The translations under genes were made by a program, and so were the position numbers. A stretch of DNA of 35,576 nucleotides from Lysobacter sp. (GTDB taxonomy: Bacteria > Pseudomonadota > Gammaproteobacteria > Burkholderiales > Usitatibacteraceae). The notes below the pieces were generated by a model, which did no database searches, was not told where the DNA came from, and saw only the letters and a program-made list of their open reading frames with translations. How positions within the stretch are numbered: the first letter of the stretch is position 1; every line of letters begins with the position of its first letter. Below, piece by piece: positions 9,872-21,571 of this stretch. The stretch spans positions 1 through 35,576 of the forward strand of contig JAMPXV010000006.1 of the NCBI GenBank assembly GCA_023700985.1, read 5' to 3'.

Positions 9872-10387
9872 TTGGCGCGACGCACCGGACTTCGCGAGTT
9901 CCAGCTTTCGGTCGCCGAGCGGCTGCGTACCGCCGCGACCCGGGCGGCGCTTTCGTCGAAGCTGGGGTTCCAGGTCGCGGGTGCGAACTGGTTCGTGGCA
10001 CTCCACCAGGTGAGCGAGGTGATCCCGATGCCGGCGTTCGTGCCGGTGCCGCTGACGCAGCCCTGGTTCCGCGGGGTCGCCAACGTGCGGGGGAACCTCT
10101 GCAGCATCGTCGACTTCTCCGCCTTCCAGGGCGGCGAGCCGGCAGCCGTCGGGACCGAGCGGCGGGTGATCCTGGTATCCGACAAGCTCGTGGCGGGCGC
10201 CGGCCTCCTCGTTTCCCGGATGCTCGGGCTGCGCAACCCCGAGCACTTCACCCCCGCAGAGCGTCCTCAGGACGCGCCGGCCTGGCTTGGCGCGGTCTTC
10301 CACGACGCCTCGGGCGCAACCTGGCATGAACTCGACCTCGCGCGCCTCGCCCAGGAGCGGCGTTTCCTGGAGGTCGGAAGCCACTAG
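9872..10387 (+). CDS. pilI: PilI, CheW-like coupling protein
   Basis: 171-residue protein consisting of one CheW domain that links the PilJ receptor to the PilL kinase. Recognisable parts are LREFQLSVAERL at the N-terminus, VALHQVSEVIPMP, and WFRGVANVRGNLCSIVDF. It begins at a TTG 13 bases after pilH; no better in-frame ATG or GTG is available before the conserved domain, and the ribosome site is weak. The position between pilH and pilJ supports the call. Confidence 0.9.
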   Translation: MARRTGLREFQLSVAERLRTAATRAALSSKLGFQVAGANWFVALHQVSEVIPMPAFVPVPLTQPWFRGVANVRGNLCSIVDFSAFQGGEPAAVGTERRVILVSDKLVAGAGLLVSRMLGLRNPEHFTPAERPQDAPAWLGAVFHDASGATWHELDLARLAQERRFLEVGSH

Positions 10388-10438
10388 GGCGGGGACCGCG
10401 AGTCGCCGCCCACGATACCCAGCTGCACGGAGAACACC

Positions 10439-12691
10439 ATGGCCAAAGCACCACCGGCAAAAAACAAGACATCGTTCGCGGATTCGCTGCGAAGCCTCTT
10501 TTCGCCCAAGCCGAAGGCGGCGGGGGCGAGACCCGCAGCATCCGCCTCGTCCACGATGACGAACCTGCCTGCCGGCGGACCGCGAACGGTACCGAGCGGG
10601 ACCACCTCCACCCAGGGCGCCTCCGGCGCGAAGAAGGCGGCGTCCGCGCGCAAGGGCGGGATCGAGTCCTTCTCCCTGCCCCTGGTCGGCCACCTGCCGA
10701 TCACGACGCAGATGAACATCCTGGGCACCGTCGCCCTCGGCCTCGTGGCGCTCACCGCGCTCATGGTGTTCGTCGACGCCACGGCGCGGTCGCACAACTC
10801 CACCTACGTGACCGTGGCGGCGCAGATGCAGTACCACACGCAGCGGCTGGCCAAGGCCGCGAGCATCGCCGCCCGCGGCCAGGCCGCCGCCTTCGCGCAG
10901 GTGAAGGACAGCCGCGACGAGTTCGCGAACTACCTCAAGGTCCTCCGGGAGGGCGGTTTCGCCTTCGGCGTCGACGTCCCCCCCGCGGGCGTGAACGACG
11001 AGATCAGCGGCCGCCTGGACGAGCTGTCGCAGCGCTGGCCCGACCTGTCCAAGGCCGCGTCCGCGATCCTCGCCGCGCAGAAGGACCTCGTCGCCCTCGC
11101 GCAGAACGTCGCGCAGATCCGCGCCGGTTCCGAGGAGATGGCCACGATCTCCCAGGAGCTCACCGCCCTCATGAGCCAGTCCGGCATCGCCCCCGGGCAG
11201 GTGCTCCGGGCCAACCGCCTGACGTTCCTCTCGGAACGCCTGGGCCGGGGCTCGGCGGAGATCCTCGGCGCCGAGACCATCGACCCCGAGGTGCCCTTCC
11301 TCATCGGCAAGGACACCAACGACCTGCGCGACCTGCTCAAGGCGCTCGACGCCGGCAGCGAGCCGCTCGCCATCGTGGCCATCCGCGACAGCGAGTCGCG
11401 GGCGAAGCTCGGCGAGCTCAAGAAGCAGTTCGAGGCCTTCGAGAAGAACGTGGGCCCGATCCTGCGCGAGCTGCAGAAGCTCGTGTCCGCGCGCCAGGCC
11501 GGCACCCAGCTCGTGGCGGGTTCCGAGCAGCTGCAGGCGGCCGTGGCCAGGCTCCAGGACGCCCTGCAGTCGGCTAAGTCGGCGGCCACGCTGATCGCGG
11601 TGGTGCTCTTCGCCACCGTCCTCGTGCTCGTGCTCGCGCTGATGGGCCTGGTCTTCCTGGCGGACTCGAGGCGCAGCGCCATGCAGAGCGAGAAGGAGAA
11701 CAAGAAGAACCAGGAGGCGATTCTGCGCCTGCTCAACGAGATGGGCGACCTCGCGGACGGCGACCTCACCGTGAAGGCGGAGGTGACCGAGGACATCACG
11801 GGCGCCATCGCGGACTCGATGAACTACACGATCGACGAGCTGAGGAACCTGGTGACCGGCGTGAACAGCGCCGCGATCTCGGTGACCCAGAAGACGGCGC
11901 AGGCGCAGTCGATTTCCGCGGAGCTGCTGGGCGCCGCCGAGCGCCAGTCGAAGGAGATCGAGGAGACGACCTCGCAGGTTCTCGAGGTCTCGCGGTCCAT
12001 TTCCGTCGTGTCCACCACCGCGGTGGAAGGCGCGCAGGTGGCGCAGCGCTCGCTCGCCGCCGCCGACAAGGGCCGGCTCGCCGTGCAGGACTCGATCTCC
12101 GGCATGAACGACATCCGCGAGCAGATCCAGGAGACCTCGAAGCGGATCAAGCGCCTGGGCGAGTCGTCCCAGGAGATCGGCGAGATCGTGGAGCTCATTT
12201 CCGACATCACGGAGCAGACGAACGTGCTCGCGCTCAACGCCGCCATCCAGGCGGCCTCGGCCGGCGAGGCGGGGCGCGGCTTCTCGGTGGTCGCGGAGGA
12301 AGTGCAGCGGCTTGCCGAGCGTTCCGGCGAGGCGACCAAGCAGATCGGCGCGATCGTGAAGACCATTCAGGCGGACACGCAGGATGCGGTGGCGGCCATG
12401 GAGAAGTCGACGCAGGGCGTGGTGGAGGGCGCGAAGCTCTCCGACGCGGCGGGCCAGGCGCTCTCCGAGATCGACGCGGTGACGAAGAGCCTCGCGCAGC
12501 TGATCGACCAGATCTCGCGCTCCACGAGCGCGCAGGCCGAGGCGACCAACCAGGTGGCCCAGAACATGCAGGAGATCCTGGAGATCACGCGGCAGACCAC
12601 GCGCGGCACGCAGCAGACGGCCGGCTCGATTCGCGACCTGTCCGCGGTGGCCCAGGAGCTGAAGAGTTCCGTCGCCGGCTTCAAGCTGTAG
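10439..12691 (+). CDS. pilJ: PilJ, methyl-accepting chemotaxis protein of the pilus chemosensory system
   Basis: 750-residue membrane receptor. Residues 1-80 are a cytoplasmic, Lys/Ala/Pro/Ser-rich tail. TM1 is about 92-114, a helical periplasmic sensor domain about 115-380, TM2 about 383-408, HAMP about 410-468, and a long MCP signalling coiled coil to the C-terminus. The hairpin tip [20 protein letters not shown] (residues 590-609) is highly conserved and binds the kinase and CheW. The [13 protein letters not shown] stretch before TM1 is typical of PilJ. It has a GGAGA ribosome site and ends 6 bases before pilL. In Pseudomonas PilJ senses pilus-surface contact through pilin. Confidence 0.95.
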   Translation: MAKAPPAKNKTSFADSLRSLFSPKPKAAGARPAASASSTMTNLPAGGPRTVPSGTTSTQGASGAKKAASARKGGIESFSLPLVGHLPITTQMNILGTVALGLVALTALMVFVDATARSHNSTYVTVAAQMQYHTQRLAKAASIAARGQAAAFAQVKDSRDEFANYLKVLREGGFAFGVDVPPAGVNDEISGRLDELSQRWPDLSKAASAILAAQKDLVALAQNVAQIRAGSEEMATISQELTALMSQSGIAPGQVLRANRLTFLSERLGRGSAEILGAETIDPEVPFLIGKDTNDLRDLLKALDAGSEPLAIVAIRDSESRAKLGELKKQFEAFEKNVGPILRELQKLVSARQAGTQLVAGSEQLQAAVARLQDALQSAKSAATLIAVVLFATVLVLVLALMGLVFLADSRRSAMQSEKENKKNQEAILRLLNEMGDLADGDLTVKAEVTEDITGAIADSMNYTIDELRNLVTGVNSAAISVTQKTAQAQSISAELLGAAERQSKEIEETTSQVLEVSRSISVVSTTAVEGAQVAQRSLAAADKGRLAVQDSISGMNDIREQIQETSKRIKRLGESSQEIGEIVELISDITEQTNVLALNAAIQAASAGEAGRGFSVVAEEVQRLAERSGEATKQIGAIVKTIQADTQDAVAAMEKSTQGVVEGAKLSDAAGQALSEIDAVTKSLAQLIDQISRSTSAQAEATNQVAQNMQEILEITRQTTRGTQQTAGSIRDLSAVAQELKSSVAGFKL

Positions 12692-12697
12692 GAACCC

Positions 12698-15600
12698 ATG
12701 AGCGCCCGCCCTTCACCCGGCCTCGATCTCGGCCCCCTCAGCTGGGTCAAGACGGAGATCGACCATTCGCTCGGGCAGGCGCGCGAGAACCTCGACAGGA
12801 TCGCCGCGGTGCCGGCCGACCGGGCGCCCGTCAAGTACATCCTGACGCACCTGCACCAGGCGACGGGCGCCCTGGCGATGGTCGGGCTCGGCGCCGCCAC
12901 GCGCTTCAACGAGGAGCTGGAGCGGCTCGTCTCCTCCATCGAGGCCTGCGAGGCACACGAGGCGACCGCCCGGGTGCCGGCCGCCAAGCGGGCGATCGCG
13001 CGGCTGTCGGCCTACCTCGATGCCCTGATGACGGGCGAGCCCGACCGCCCGATGTTCCTGCTGCCGGCGTACCTCGAGCTCAACCGTTCGCGCGGGGCCT
13101 CCGACGCCACCGAGGGCGATCTCTTTCATCCCGACCTCGCCGCCGAGCTGCCGGCGCCGGCGCAGCCGCCGGAGTCCATGGACGACGCGGTGCGCGCCAA
13201 GGCGCTCCAGCACCAGCGTGCCCAGTACCAGCAGGGGCTGCTGAAGGCCCTGCGTGCCGCGGAGCCGCTGGAGGCGTATCGCCAGATGCAGGCGTCGATC
13301 GCGGCCATCGAGTCGCTCGAGTCTTCCACGCCCAACCGCCCGTTCTGGTGCGCGGCGGCCGGATTCTTCGATGCGCTCGCGATGGAGGGCCTCGCGCTCG
13401 ACCCGGCGGCCAAGCCGCTGCTCGCCAAGGTCGACCAGCAGGTGAAGCAGCTGATCGACGGGTCCCCGAAGGTGCCCGAGCGGCTCTTCCGCGACCTGCT
13501 CCTCCAGGTGGGCCGCAGCCGATCCGTGAGCCCCCGCGTCGTGGAGCTGAAGTCGGCCTACCGCCTCGAGGAACTTCTCGCCGCACCCCCGGCGTCGCTT
13601 GGAGAGGCGCCCGACGAGGCGGTTTCCTCCGTCGTGCGCGAGCTTCGCGAGCTCACTGTCCAGGAGAAGGACACCTGGCTCAAGTACACCTCGGGCAACC
13701 GGGCCGCCCTGGAGCCGTTCGGCAAGCAGGCGCTGGCACTGGCAGACCGGGCCGCGCGGCTGCCGCGCCGCGACCTGGAGCAGGTGTTCGTGAAGCTGGC
13801 CGACGTCGCGCCGATGCTCAAGGCGCGCGCCATCCCGCCATCCGAGTCCCAGGCCCTGGAAGTCGCGACGGCGCTCCTCTTCATCGAGTCCGCGCTCGAC
13901 AACTACTTCCGGCTCGGCGCCGACTTCGATCGCCAGGCGAAGACGGTCTCGGAGCGCCTGAAGGCGGCCATGGCCGGCGAGGCCGTGCCGCCGATGGACA
14001 CGATCGAGGGCGGCATCCTCGACGAGATGACTCGCCGCGCCCAGGAGAAGCTCCTGGTGTTCCAGGTCGGCCAGGAGGTCCAGGTGAACCTCCAGGGGAT
14101 CGAGCAGGCCCTGGACGCCTTCTTCCGCGACGCCGGGCGCCGCGACGAGCTCAAGGGGCTTCCGGCGCAGTTCGCCCAGGTGCAGGGCGCCCTGATGATC
14201 ATGGAGCTGGACGCCGCCGCCGGGCTCAACGCCGCCGTGGCCGCGCGCGTGCAGCAGTTCGCCGAGGGAACGCTCGACGGCACGGGTGAGGCGGCCGAGA
14301 TGGTGGCCGACGGGCTATCCGCGCTGGGGCTGTACATCACGGCCATTCAGCAGGGCGCGGCGCGGCCGGCGGAGGTTCTCCAGCCCGCGCTGGTGCGCTT
14401 CGGGCTGGCGCCGTCCGCCGAGAAGGTGCTGGAGGAGTCGCTCCGCAGGACGGGCACCGTCTCGCCGCTCGACCTCGACGTGCAGAAGCAGAAGGTGCAG
14501 GCCCTCTACGAGGACTGGAAGGAGGAGCCCGGCGCAGAGGTGAAGGAGAAGCTCGAGCGCGCGGTCGATGACCTGAAGCGCGACGCCGTCGTCATCGCCG
14601 ACGCCGAGGTGGCCCGGCAGAGCGACGAGGTGCTGGCGGCGCTCCAAGTGGCCACCGACGCGTCGCAGACCGGGGTGTTCCAGGCGATCCAGGAGATCGC
14701 ACCGGAGAAGCCGCCGGAATCCCCGCCGGCCCAGGTGGTGCAGCTCGTCGACGCGCCCGGCGCGGAGATCGACCGCGAGCTCCTCGAGATCTTCCTCGAG
14801 GAGGCGACGGACGTTGCCGCCACGATCGCCGACAACCTGGCGACCTGCCGCGACGCCCCCCACGACCGCGAGTCCCTCACGACGATCCGCCGCGGCTTCC
14901 ACACCCTGAAGGGAAGCGGCCGCATGGTCGGCCTGACCGACCTCGGCGAGGTCGCGTGGCAGTGCGAGCAGGTGATGAACAAGTGGCTCAAGGACGAGAA
15001 GCCGGCCACCCCGGGGCTTCTCGGATTCGTGGAGCTCGCGCAGAAGTCGTTCTCGGGCTGGATCGAGAGCCTCAAGGCGGGCGGCGATGCGGCGATCGAC
15101 GGGACGGAGATCGCGCGTCGCGCCGAGCTCCTGAAGAGTGGCGAGGCGGCCGTGTCCGTTGCCCCCCTCGCGCCGGTCCCCGAAGAGGAACCGCCGGTTG
15201 CGCAGGCGCCCGCCGCGCCGCAGCCCGCAGCCCCCGCCGCCGCCGCCGCGGGGCTCAGCTTCGAGTCGCTCGACCTCCTGCCCGCCGCGGCGCCCGAGGC
15301 GCCGGAGGCGCCGGAAACGCCTTCTGCGCAGCCTGCGGAGCCGGCCGTCGAGGAGTTCGATATCGCCGCATTCGCTTCGGCGACGGGTGCCGCGGAAGCG
15401 ACCGGGGAGGCGGAGGAGGCGGCGGCCGGGGAAGAGGCCGACGTCATCGTCGGCAACGTCTCGGTGTCGTCGGCGCTCTTCTCCATCTATGTCGGCGAGG
15501 CGGAGCAGCACGCCGCCACGCTCGAGCGGGAGATGTCGGCGATCGAGGCCGACCCCATGTACCCGGTGAGCCACGAGTTCATGCGCGCGGCGCACACGCT

Positions 15601-18505
15601 CACCAGCAGCTCGCGGACGACGGGGTTCAACGTGCTCGCGGACGTCGCGCACGCCCTCGAGAAGTGGCTTGCCGACGCGATCGACTACCCGCCCGAGTTC
15701 ACGCAGGAACGGATCGACACCACGCGCCGCGCCGTCGACGGCGTGATCTCGATGGTGCGTTCCATCGCGGGCCGCGCGCTTCCGCTCGGCCGCGACGACC
15801 TCGTCGACGACCTGAAGACGCTTCGCGAGGGACTGCAGGAGTCGCGCCGGACGGGCGAGGGCACGCACATCCGCATGCCGGGCCTGAAGCACGAGGCGCC
15901 GGCGGTCCCGGCCGTGCCCGTGTCCGTCGGGGAGCCGGCGGTGCCGGATCTCGTCTCGATGGAGGCGGCCCCGGCGGAACCGGTTTCCCCGGAACCGGCG
16001 CCCGCGGAGTCCGCGCCTGCCGCGCCGGCGCCGGTCGAGTTCGAGCCGGTCGCCGCCCAGCCGGAGCCGCAAGAGGCCGCCGCGCCGGCGGCCGCACCGG
16101 AGGCCGCGGCGCAGCCCGAGGAGGCGGCGGGGAAGGCGGAGGAGGCGCCGCGCCCGTTCGAGGCCGGCAAGGACCAGCGCAAGATCAAGGACGACGTCGA
16201 CCGCGACCTCCTGCCCATCTTCCTCGAGGAGGCGCGGGAGCTCGTTCCGGCGGTCAGCGACGGGCTGCGGCGCTGGAAGGCGAACCCGTCCGACGCCGCG
16301 CCGGCCATCGACCTGCGGCGCCACCTGCACACCCTCAAGGGCAGCGCGCGCATGACGGGCCTCATGCGGCTGGGCGAGCTCGCGCACGTGCTCGAGACGC
16401 GCGTGGTGGACATGGGGGCCCAGGCCCGCCCGGCGGAAAGGGAATTCGAGGAGGCCGAGGACCGCATCGACCGGTTCTCGGTCGCGCTGGAGCGGCTTTC
16501 CCGGGGCGAGGACCTGCAGGATCTCGTGCCCGTCGAGGTTCCGGTGTCGGCGGTGTTCGAGCAACAGAAGGACAAGCCGACGCCGCTCGCCGTGATCGCC
16601 GCGGCGGCCGAGACGATGGCCCAGCAGCAGGGCCTGCCTCCCGAGCTGCGCGAGGTGCGCGCGGCGCTGCTGCGGGTGAACGCCGACCTCGTCGACCAGT
16701 TCGTGAACGAGGCGGGCGAGCTCTCGATCGCGCGCTCGCGGATCGAGGGCGAGATGGCGGCGTTCCGGCGGGCGCTGTCGGACCTCGCGGAGAACGTCTC
16801 GCGGATGCGCGTCCAGCTTCGCGAGATCGAGATCGCCTCCGAGGGCCAGATGCAGAGCCGGCTCAAGGAGCAGGAAGAGCACGGCGCCAACTTCGACCCG
16901 CTGGAATTCGACCGTTTCACGCGCATGCAGGAGCTCACGCGCTTCCTCGCGGAGTCGCTGGGCGACGTGATCACCCTCCAGCAGGGCCTGCAGAAGAACA
17001 TCGACGAGACGGAGCTCGCGATCCTCCAGCAGGCGCGCCTGAACCGCGAGCTGCAGCAGGGCCTGATGGGCGTGCGCCTCGTTCCCCTCGGAAACCTGGC
17101 CGACCGCTTCTACCGCGTCGTCCGGCAGACCGCCAAGGACGTGAACAAGAAGGCGAACCTGGAGCTCAAGGGCATCCGCGTCGAGCTCGACCGTTCCGTG
17201 CTCGAGAAGATCACCGCCCCGTTCGAGCACCTGCTGAGGAACGCCGTCGCGCACGGCATCGAGGCGCCGCAGGAGCGCGTCTCGGCAGGCAAGCCCGAGA
17301 TCGGCGAGATCCTGATCGATGCCGTGCAGCGGGGCAACGAGGTCGTCCTCACCGTCGCCGACGACGGCCGGGGCCTCGACCTCGCCGGCATCCGCGACCG
17401 CGCCGTGGAGATGGGGATGATGGAGCCCGGCGACGAGCTTCCCGGCGAGGCGCTCGCCCAGTTCATCTTCTGGCCGGGCTTCACGACCGCGAGGGAGGTC
17501 ACGCAGGTGGCCGGCCGGGGCGTCGGCATGGACATCGTGAAGAGCGAGATCACCTCGCTGGGCGGCCGGGTGGAGCTTTCCACCCTGCCGGGCCGCGGCA
17601 CGACCTTCACCATCTCGCTTCCCCTCACCCTGGCGGTCACGCAGGCGGTGATGCTGCGGGCGGGCGAGCGGCTGTTCGCCGTGCCCTCGGTGTTGATCGA
17701 CCAGGTCCAGGAGTACAAGGGGGCCAGCTACGCCGAAGCCGTCTCGCGCGGCGAGGTCCTGTGGAAGGACAACCGCTACCCCCTGCGGTCGCTCACGACG
17801 CTCCTGGGCGAGCCCGACACGCCGGTTCCGCCGCGGCAGATTCCCGTGCTGCTGCTCAAGAGCGGCCTGCAGCGCGCCGCGATCCGGGTCGACGAGATCA
17901 TTGGCAACCGGGAAATCGTGGTGAAGACCATCGGCCCGCAGCTCGCCCGTCTTGCCGGCATCGCCGGCGCCACGGTGCTGGGCAACGGCCAGGTCGTGCT
18001 CATCCTGAACCCGGTGAACCTCGTCTACGGCGGGGCGGAGGCCGTCACGGCCAAGGTCCCGGAAATGGCGCCGCAGGCGCCCGTGCCGGAGGTCCGCAAG
18101 GCCGCGCCGCTCGTGATGGTGGTCGACGATTCGCTCACGGTGCGCAAGATCACCAGCCGGATGCTCGCGCGCGAGGGCTACGAGTTCATCACGGCGAAGG
18201 ACGGCGTGGACGCGCTGCAGCAGCTCCAGGACGTGCGCCCCGCGGTGATCCTCCTCGACGTCGAGATGCCGCGCATGGACGGGTTCGAGTTCGCGCGCAA
18301 CGTCCGCGCCGACGAGGCCACCCGGCCCATCCCGATCATCATGATCACCTCGCGCACGGCCGACAAGCACCGCGCCCGCGCCATCGAGCTCGGCGTGAAC
18401 GAGTACATGGGCAAGCCCTACCAGGAGGACCAGCTGCTCGCCCTCATCGCGCGCTACACGGGGCGCGCCGTCGCCGGGAAGCCGGCCGCGCCCGCCGAGG
18501 CCTAG
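12698..18505 (+). CDS. pilL: PilL/ChpA, multi-Hpt hybrid histidine kinase CheA homologue
   Basis: 1935-residue CheA-type kinase. An N-terminal Hpt-like motif [12 protein letters not shown] has His53. A later one, [13 protein letters not shown], has Ala493 at the His position. Then come HTLKGSGR (His735), the variant HTLTSSSR (His966) and HTLKGSAR (His1211). Ala/Pro/Glu-rich linkers lie at about 818-911 and 1066-1155. The dimerisation and ATPase region carries the N-box [15 protein letters not shown] (about 1510), DDGRGLD and [13 protein letters not shown] (about 1600). A CheW-like regulatory domain starts near 1645, and a C-terminal receiver has [12 protein letters not shown] with phospho-acceptor Asp near 1855 in [11 protein letters not shown]. 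It controls PilG and PilH. AGGAA precedes the ATG, and the stop interlocks with uppP through CTAG. Confidence 0.95.
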   Translation: MSARPSPGLDLGPLSWVKTEIDHSLGQARENLDRIAAVPADRAPVKYILTHLHQATGALAMVGLGAATRFNEELERLVSSIEACEAHEATARVPAAKRAIARLSAYLDALMTGEPDRPMFLLPAYLELNRSRGASDATEGDLFHPDLAAELPAPAQPPESMDDAVRAKALQHQRAQYQQGLLKALRAAEPLEAYRQMQASIAAIESLESSTPNRPFWCAAAGFFDALAMEGLALDPAAKPLLAKVDQQVKQLIDGSPKVPERLFRDLLLQVGRSRSVSPRVVELKSAYRLEELLAAPPASLGEAPDEAVSSVVRELRELTVQEKDTWLKYTSGNRAALEPFGKQALALADRAARLPRRDLEQVFVKLADVAPMLKARAIPPSESQALEVATALLFIESALDNYFRLGADFDRQAKTVSERLKAAMAGEAVPPMDTIEGGILDEMTRRAQEKLLVFQVGQEVQVNLQGIEQALDAFFRDAGRRDELKGLPAQFAQVQGALMIMELDAAAGLNAAVAARVQQFAEGTLDGTGEAAEMVADGLSALGLYITAIQQGAARPAEVLQPALVRFGLAPSAEKVLEESLRRTGTVSPLDLDVQKQKVQALYEDWKEEPGAEVKEKLERAVDDLKRDAVVIADAEVARQSDEVLAALQVATDASQTGVFQAIQEIAPEKPPESPPAQVVQLVDAPGAEIDRELLEIFLEEATDVAATIADNLATCRDAPHDRESLTTIRRGFHTLKGSGRMVGLTDLGEVAWQCEQVMNKWLKDEKPATPGLLGFVELAQKSFSGWIESLKAGGDAAIDGTEIARRAELLKSGEAAVSVAPLAPVPEEEPPVAQAPAAPQPAAPAAAAAGLSFESLDLLPAAAPEAPEAPETPSAQPAEPAVEEFDIAAFASATGAAEATGEAEEAAAGEEADVIVGNVSVSSALFSIYVGEAEQHAATLEREMSAIEADPMYPVSHEFMRAAHTLTSSSRTTGFNVLADVAHALEKWLADAIDYPPEFTQERIDTTRRAVDGVISMVRSIAGRALPLGRDDLVDDLKTLREGLQESRRTGEGTHIRMPGLKHEAPAVPAVPVSVGEPAVPDLVSMEAAPAEPVSPEPAPAESAPAAPAPVEFEPVAAQPEPQEAAAPAAAPEAAAQPEEAAGKAEEAPRPFEAGKDQRKIKDDVDRDLLPIFLEEARELVPAVSDGLRRWKANPSDAAPAIDLRRHLHTLKGSARMTGLMRLGELAHVLETRVVDMGAQARPAEREFEEAEDRIDRFSVALERLSRGEDLQDLVPVEVPVSAVFEQQKDKPTPLAVIAAAAETMAQQQGLPPELREVRAALLRVNADLVDQFVNEAGELSIARSRIEGEMAAFRRALSDLAENVSRMRVQLREIEIASEGQMQSRLKEQEEHGANFDPLEFDRFTRMQELTRFLAESLGDVITLQQGLQKNIDETELAILQQARLNRELQQGLMGVRLVPLGNLADRFYRVVRQTAKDVNKKANLELKGIRVELDRSVLEKITAPFEHLLRNAVAHGIEAPQERVSAGKPEIGEILIDAVQRGNEVVLTVADDGRGLDLAGIRDRAVEMGMMEPGDELPGEALAQFIFWPGFTTAREVTQVAGRGVGMDIVKSEITSLGGRVELSTLPGRGTTFTISLPLTLAVTQAVMLRAGERLFAVPSVLIDQVQEYKGASYAEAVSRGEVLWKDNRYPLRSLTTLLGEPDTPVPPRQIPVLLLKSGLQRAAIRVDEIIGNREIVVKTIGPQLARLAGIAGATVLGNGQVVLILNPVNLVYGGAEAVTAKVPEMAPQAPVPEVRKAAPLVMVVDDSLTVRKITSRMLAREGYEFITAKDGVDALQQLQDVRPAVILLDVEMPRMDGFEFARNVRADEATRPIPIIMITSRTADKHRARAIELGVNEYMGKPYQEDQLLALIARYTGRAVAGKPAAPAEA

Positions 18506-19308
18506 CGGAAGTACGCCAGGACCGCCGCGCCCAGCGCGATCCGGTACCAGGCGAACGCCCTGAAGTCGTGGTTCGCGACGTAGCGGATCAGCCCGCGCAC
18601 GGCCGCCAGCGCGGCGACGAAGCTCACCGCGAAGCCCACGGCGAACGGCCCCAGGTCGGCCGCCTCGAAGAGGTGCCGGTACTTCACGACCTGGTAGCCC
18701 GTGGCCGCGAACATGATCGGCACGGCGAGGAAAAACGAGAATTCGGTCGCGGCCTGGCGCGAAAGGCCGAAGAGCATGCCCCCCATGATCGTCGCGCCGG
18801 AGCGCGAGGTGCCGGGGATGAGCGAGAGGCACTGCGCGAGGCCCAACTTGAGGGCGTCCGGCCAGCGGATCTCGTCCACCGAGGAGATGCGGGGCGCCCC
18901 GTGGCGCGCGTACCAGCGCTCGATGGCGAAGATCGCGATGCCTCCCACGACGAGCGCGATCGCCACGCTCACCGGGTTGAACAGGTAGGCCTTGATCTCG
19001 CGCTGGAAGGCGAGGCCGACGAGGGCCGCGGGCAGGAACGCCACCGCGAGGTTGACCGCGAACCGCTGCTGCACCGGGTCGCTCCCGATGCCGGAGAAGG
19101 TCCGGGCGAACCGGGCCCGGTACTCCCAGCACACGGCGAGGATGGCGCCGAGCTGGATCACGATGTCGAAGACCTTGCCCTTCTCGTCGTTCACGCCGAG
19201 GAGGTCGGAGGCGATGATGAGGTGGCCCGTGGAGGAGATCGGGAGGAATTCCGTGAGACCTTCCACCACGCCCAGGACGAGCGCGTTCAGGAGCGGGGCG
19301 ATTTCCAT
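18502..19308 (-). CDS. uppP: Undecaprenyl-diphosphatase UppP (BacA)
   Basis: 268-residue polytopic inner-membrane protein that dephosphorylates undecaprenyl diphosphate, regenerating the lipid carrier for peptidoglycan and O-antigen; it also gives bacitracin tolerance. The two signature motifs are present: [16 protein letters not shown] near residue 16 and [10 protein letters not shown] near residue 165, with about eight hydrophobic segments. The ORF track fuses it to out-of-frame thiC sequence; the ATG at 19308 gives the canonical [18 protein letters not shown] start. It lies 65 bases downstream of thiC but has its own candidate -10, so co-transcription is uncertain. The stop overlaps that of pilL. 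Confidence 0.96.
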   Translation of the reverse strand: MEIAPLLNALVLGVVEGLTEFLPISSTGHLIIASDLLGVNDEKGKVFDIVIQLGAILAVCWEYRARFARTFSGIGSDPVQQRFAVNLAVAFLPAALVGLAFQREIKAYLFNPVSVAIALVVGGIAIFAIERWYARHGAPRISSVDEIRWPDALKLGLAQCLSLIPGTSRSGATIMGGMLFGLSRQAATEFSFFLAVPIMFAATGYQVVKYRHLFEAADLGPFAVGFAVSFVAALAAVRGLIRYVANHDFRAFAWYRIALGAAVLAYFR

Positions 19309-19315
19309 CGCCGCG

Positions 19316-19324
19316 AGTCTAGCA
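19316..19324 (-). promoter_or_regulatory. Extended -10 element very close to the uppP start
   Basis: Minus-strand TGC-TAGACT ends 7 bases before the uppP ATG, which would put transcription initiation within one or two bases of the start codon. No -35 hexamer is obvious. Confidence 0.3.
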
Positions 19325-19373
19325 CCGACGCGAGGCCGCCGCGCGCATGCGGAGGCCGCGCGCGCCCGCGCCC

Positions 19374-21408
<2,035 letters not shown>

Positions 21409-21419
21409 TCGGACTGCAA

Positions 21420-21448
21420 ACGCTACCGGAACGCGGGTGGCGGCGCAA
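21420..21448 (-). promoter_or_regulatory. Candidate promoter of the thiC riboswitch transcript
   Basis: Minus-strand TTGCGC and TAGCGT are separated by 17 bases. The predicted transcription start near 21413 falls just ahead of riboswitch helix P1, which independently supports the assignment. Confidence 0.45.
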
Positions 21449-21472
21449 ATGTCATCGGGCAAAGGCCGCGGG

Positions 21473-21506
21473 CACGGGAGCGGTCACGGGAGCGGTCACG
21501 GAGCCG
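21473..21506. repeat. Short 12-bp tandem repeat
   Basis: The unit CACGGGAGCGGT occurs twice in perfect tandem, followed by a partial degraded third copy. It lies between the thiC and tetR promoters. The ORF track reads it as a GHGSGHG peptide, but it is upstream of the preferred tetR start and its promoter, so it is probably non-coding. Confidence 0.6.
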
Positions 21507-21515
21507 GCACGACCC

Positions 21516-21535
21516 TTGACTGGGTTACTAGTCAA
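21516..21535. promoter_or_regulatory. Inverted repeat, probable TetR operator
   Basis: The arms TTGACT and AGTCAA are perfect inverted copies separated by 8 bases and coincide with the -35 box and spacer. A second overlapping inverted repeat, TTACT...AGTAA, spans 21525-21546 across the -10. The position suits autorepression by the TetR-family protein encoded immediately downstream; this is inference. Confidence 0.5.
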
Positions 21536-21544
21536 TTGTACAGT
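21516..21544 (+). promoter_or_regulatory. Sigma-70 promoter of the tetR-ABC exporter operon
   Basis: TTGACT and TACAGT are exactly 17 bases apart, the best consensus promoter in the window. It lies in an AT-rich island. The predicted transcription start near 21551 is about 20 bases before the GTG start of the TetR gene. Confidence 0.68.
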
Positions 21545-21571
21545 AATTCCCGAACTCGCTCCGGACACGCC

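Noticed and set aside
9872-18505. Possibility that the chemosensory cluster is a flagellar che system
   Set aside because: PilG/PilH-specific receivers, the PilJ pre-TM block and the multi-Hpt kinase are Pil-Chp features; there are no flagellar genes, cheY/cheZ, or cheB/cheR nearby.
14315-19132. 1605-codon open frame on the minus strand, antisense to pilL and running into uppP
   Set aside because: It is a shadow produced by strongly G/C-ending codons and the Ala/Pro/Glu-rich linkers of pilL. The translation is Arg/Leu/Gly-rich with no recognisable domain, while the plus-strand pilL shows a full ordered set of kinase motifs.
21473-21506. Short repeat array considered as a CRISPR
   Set aside because: Repeats are 12 bp, tandem and without spacers; no cas genes are present.
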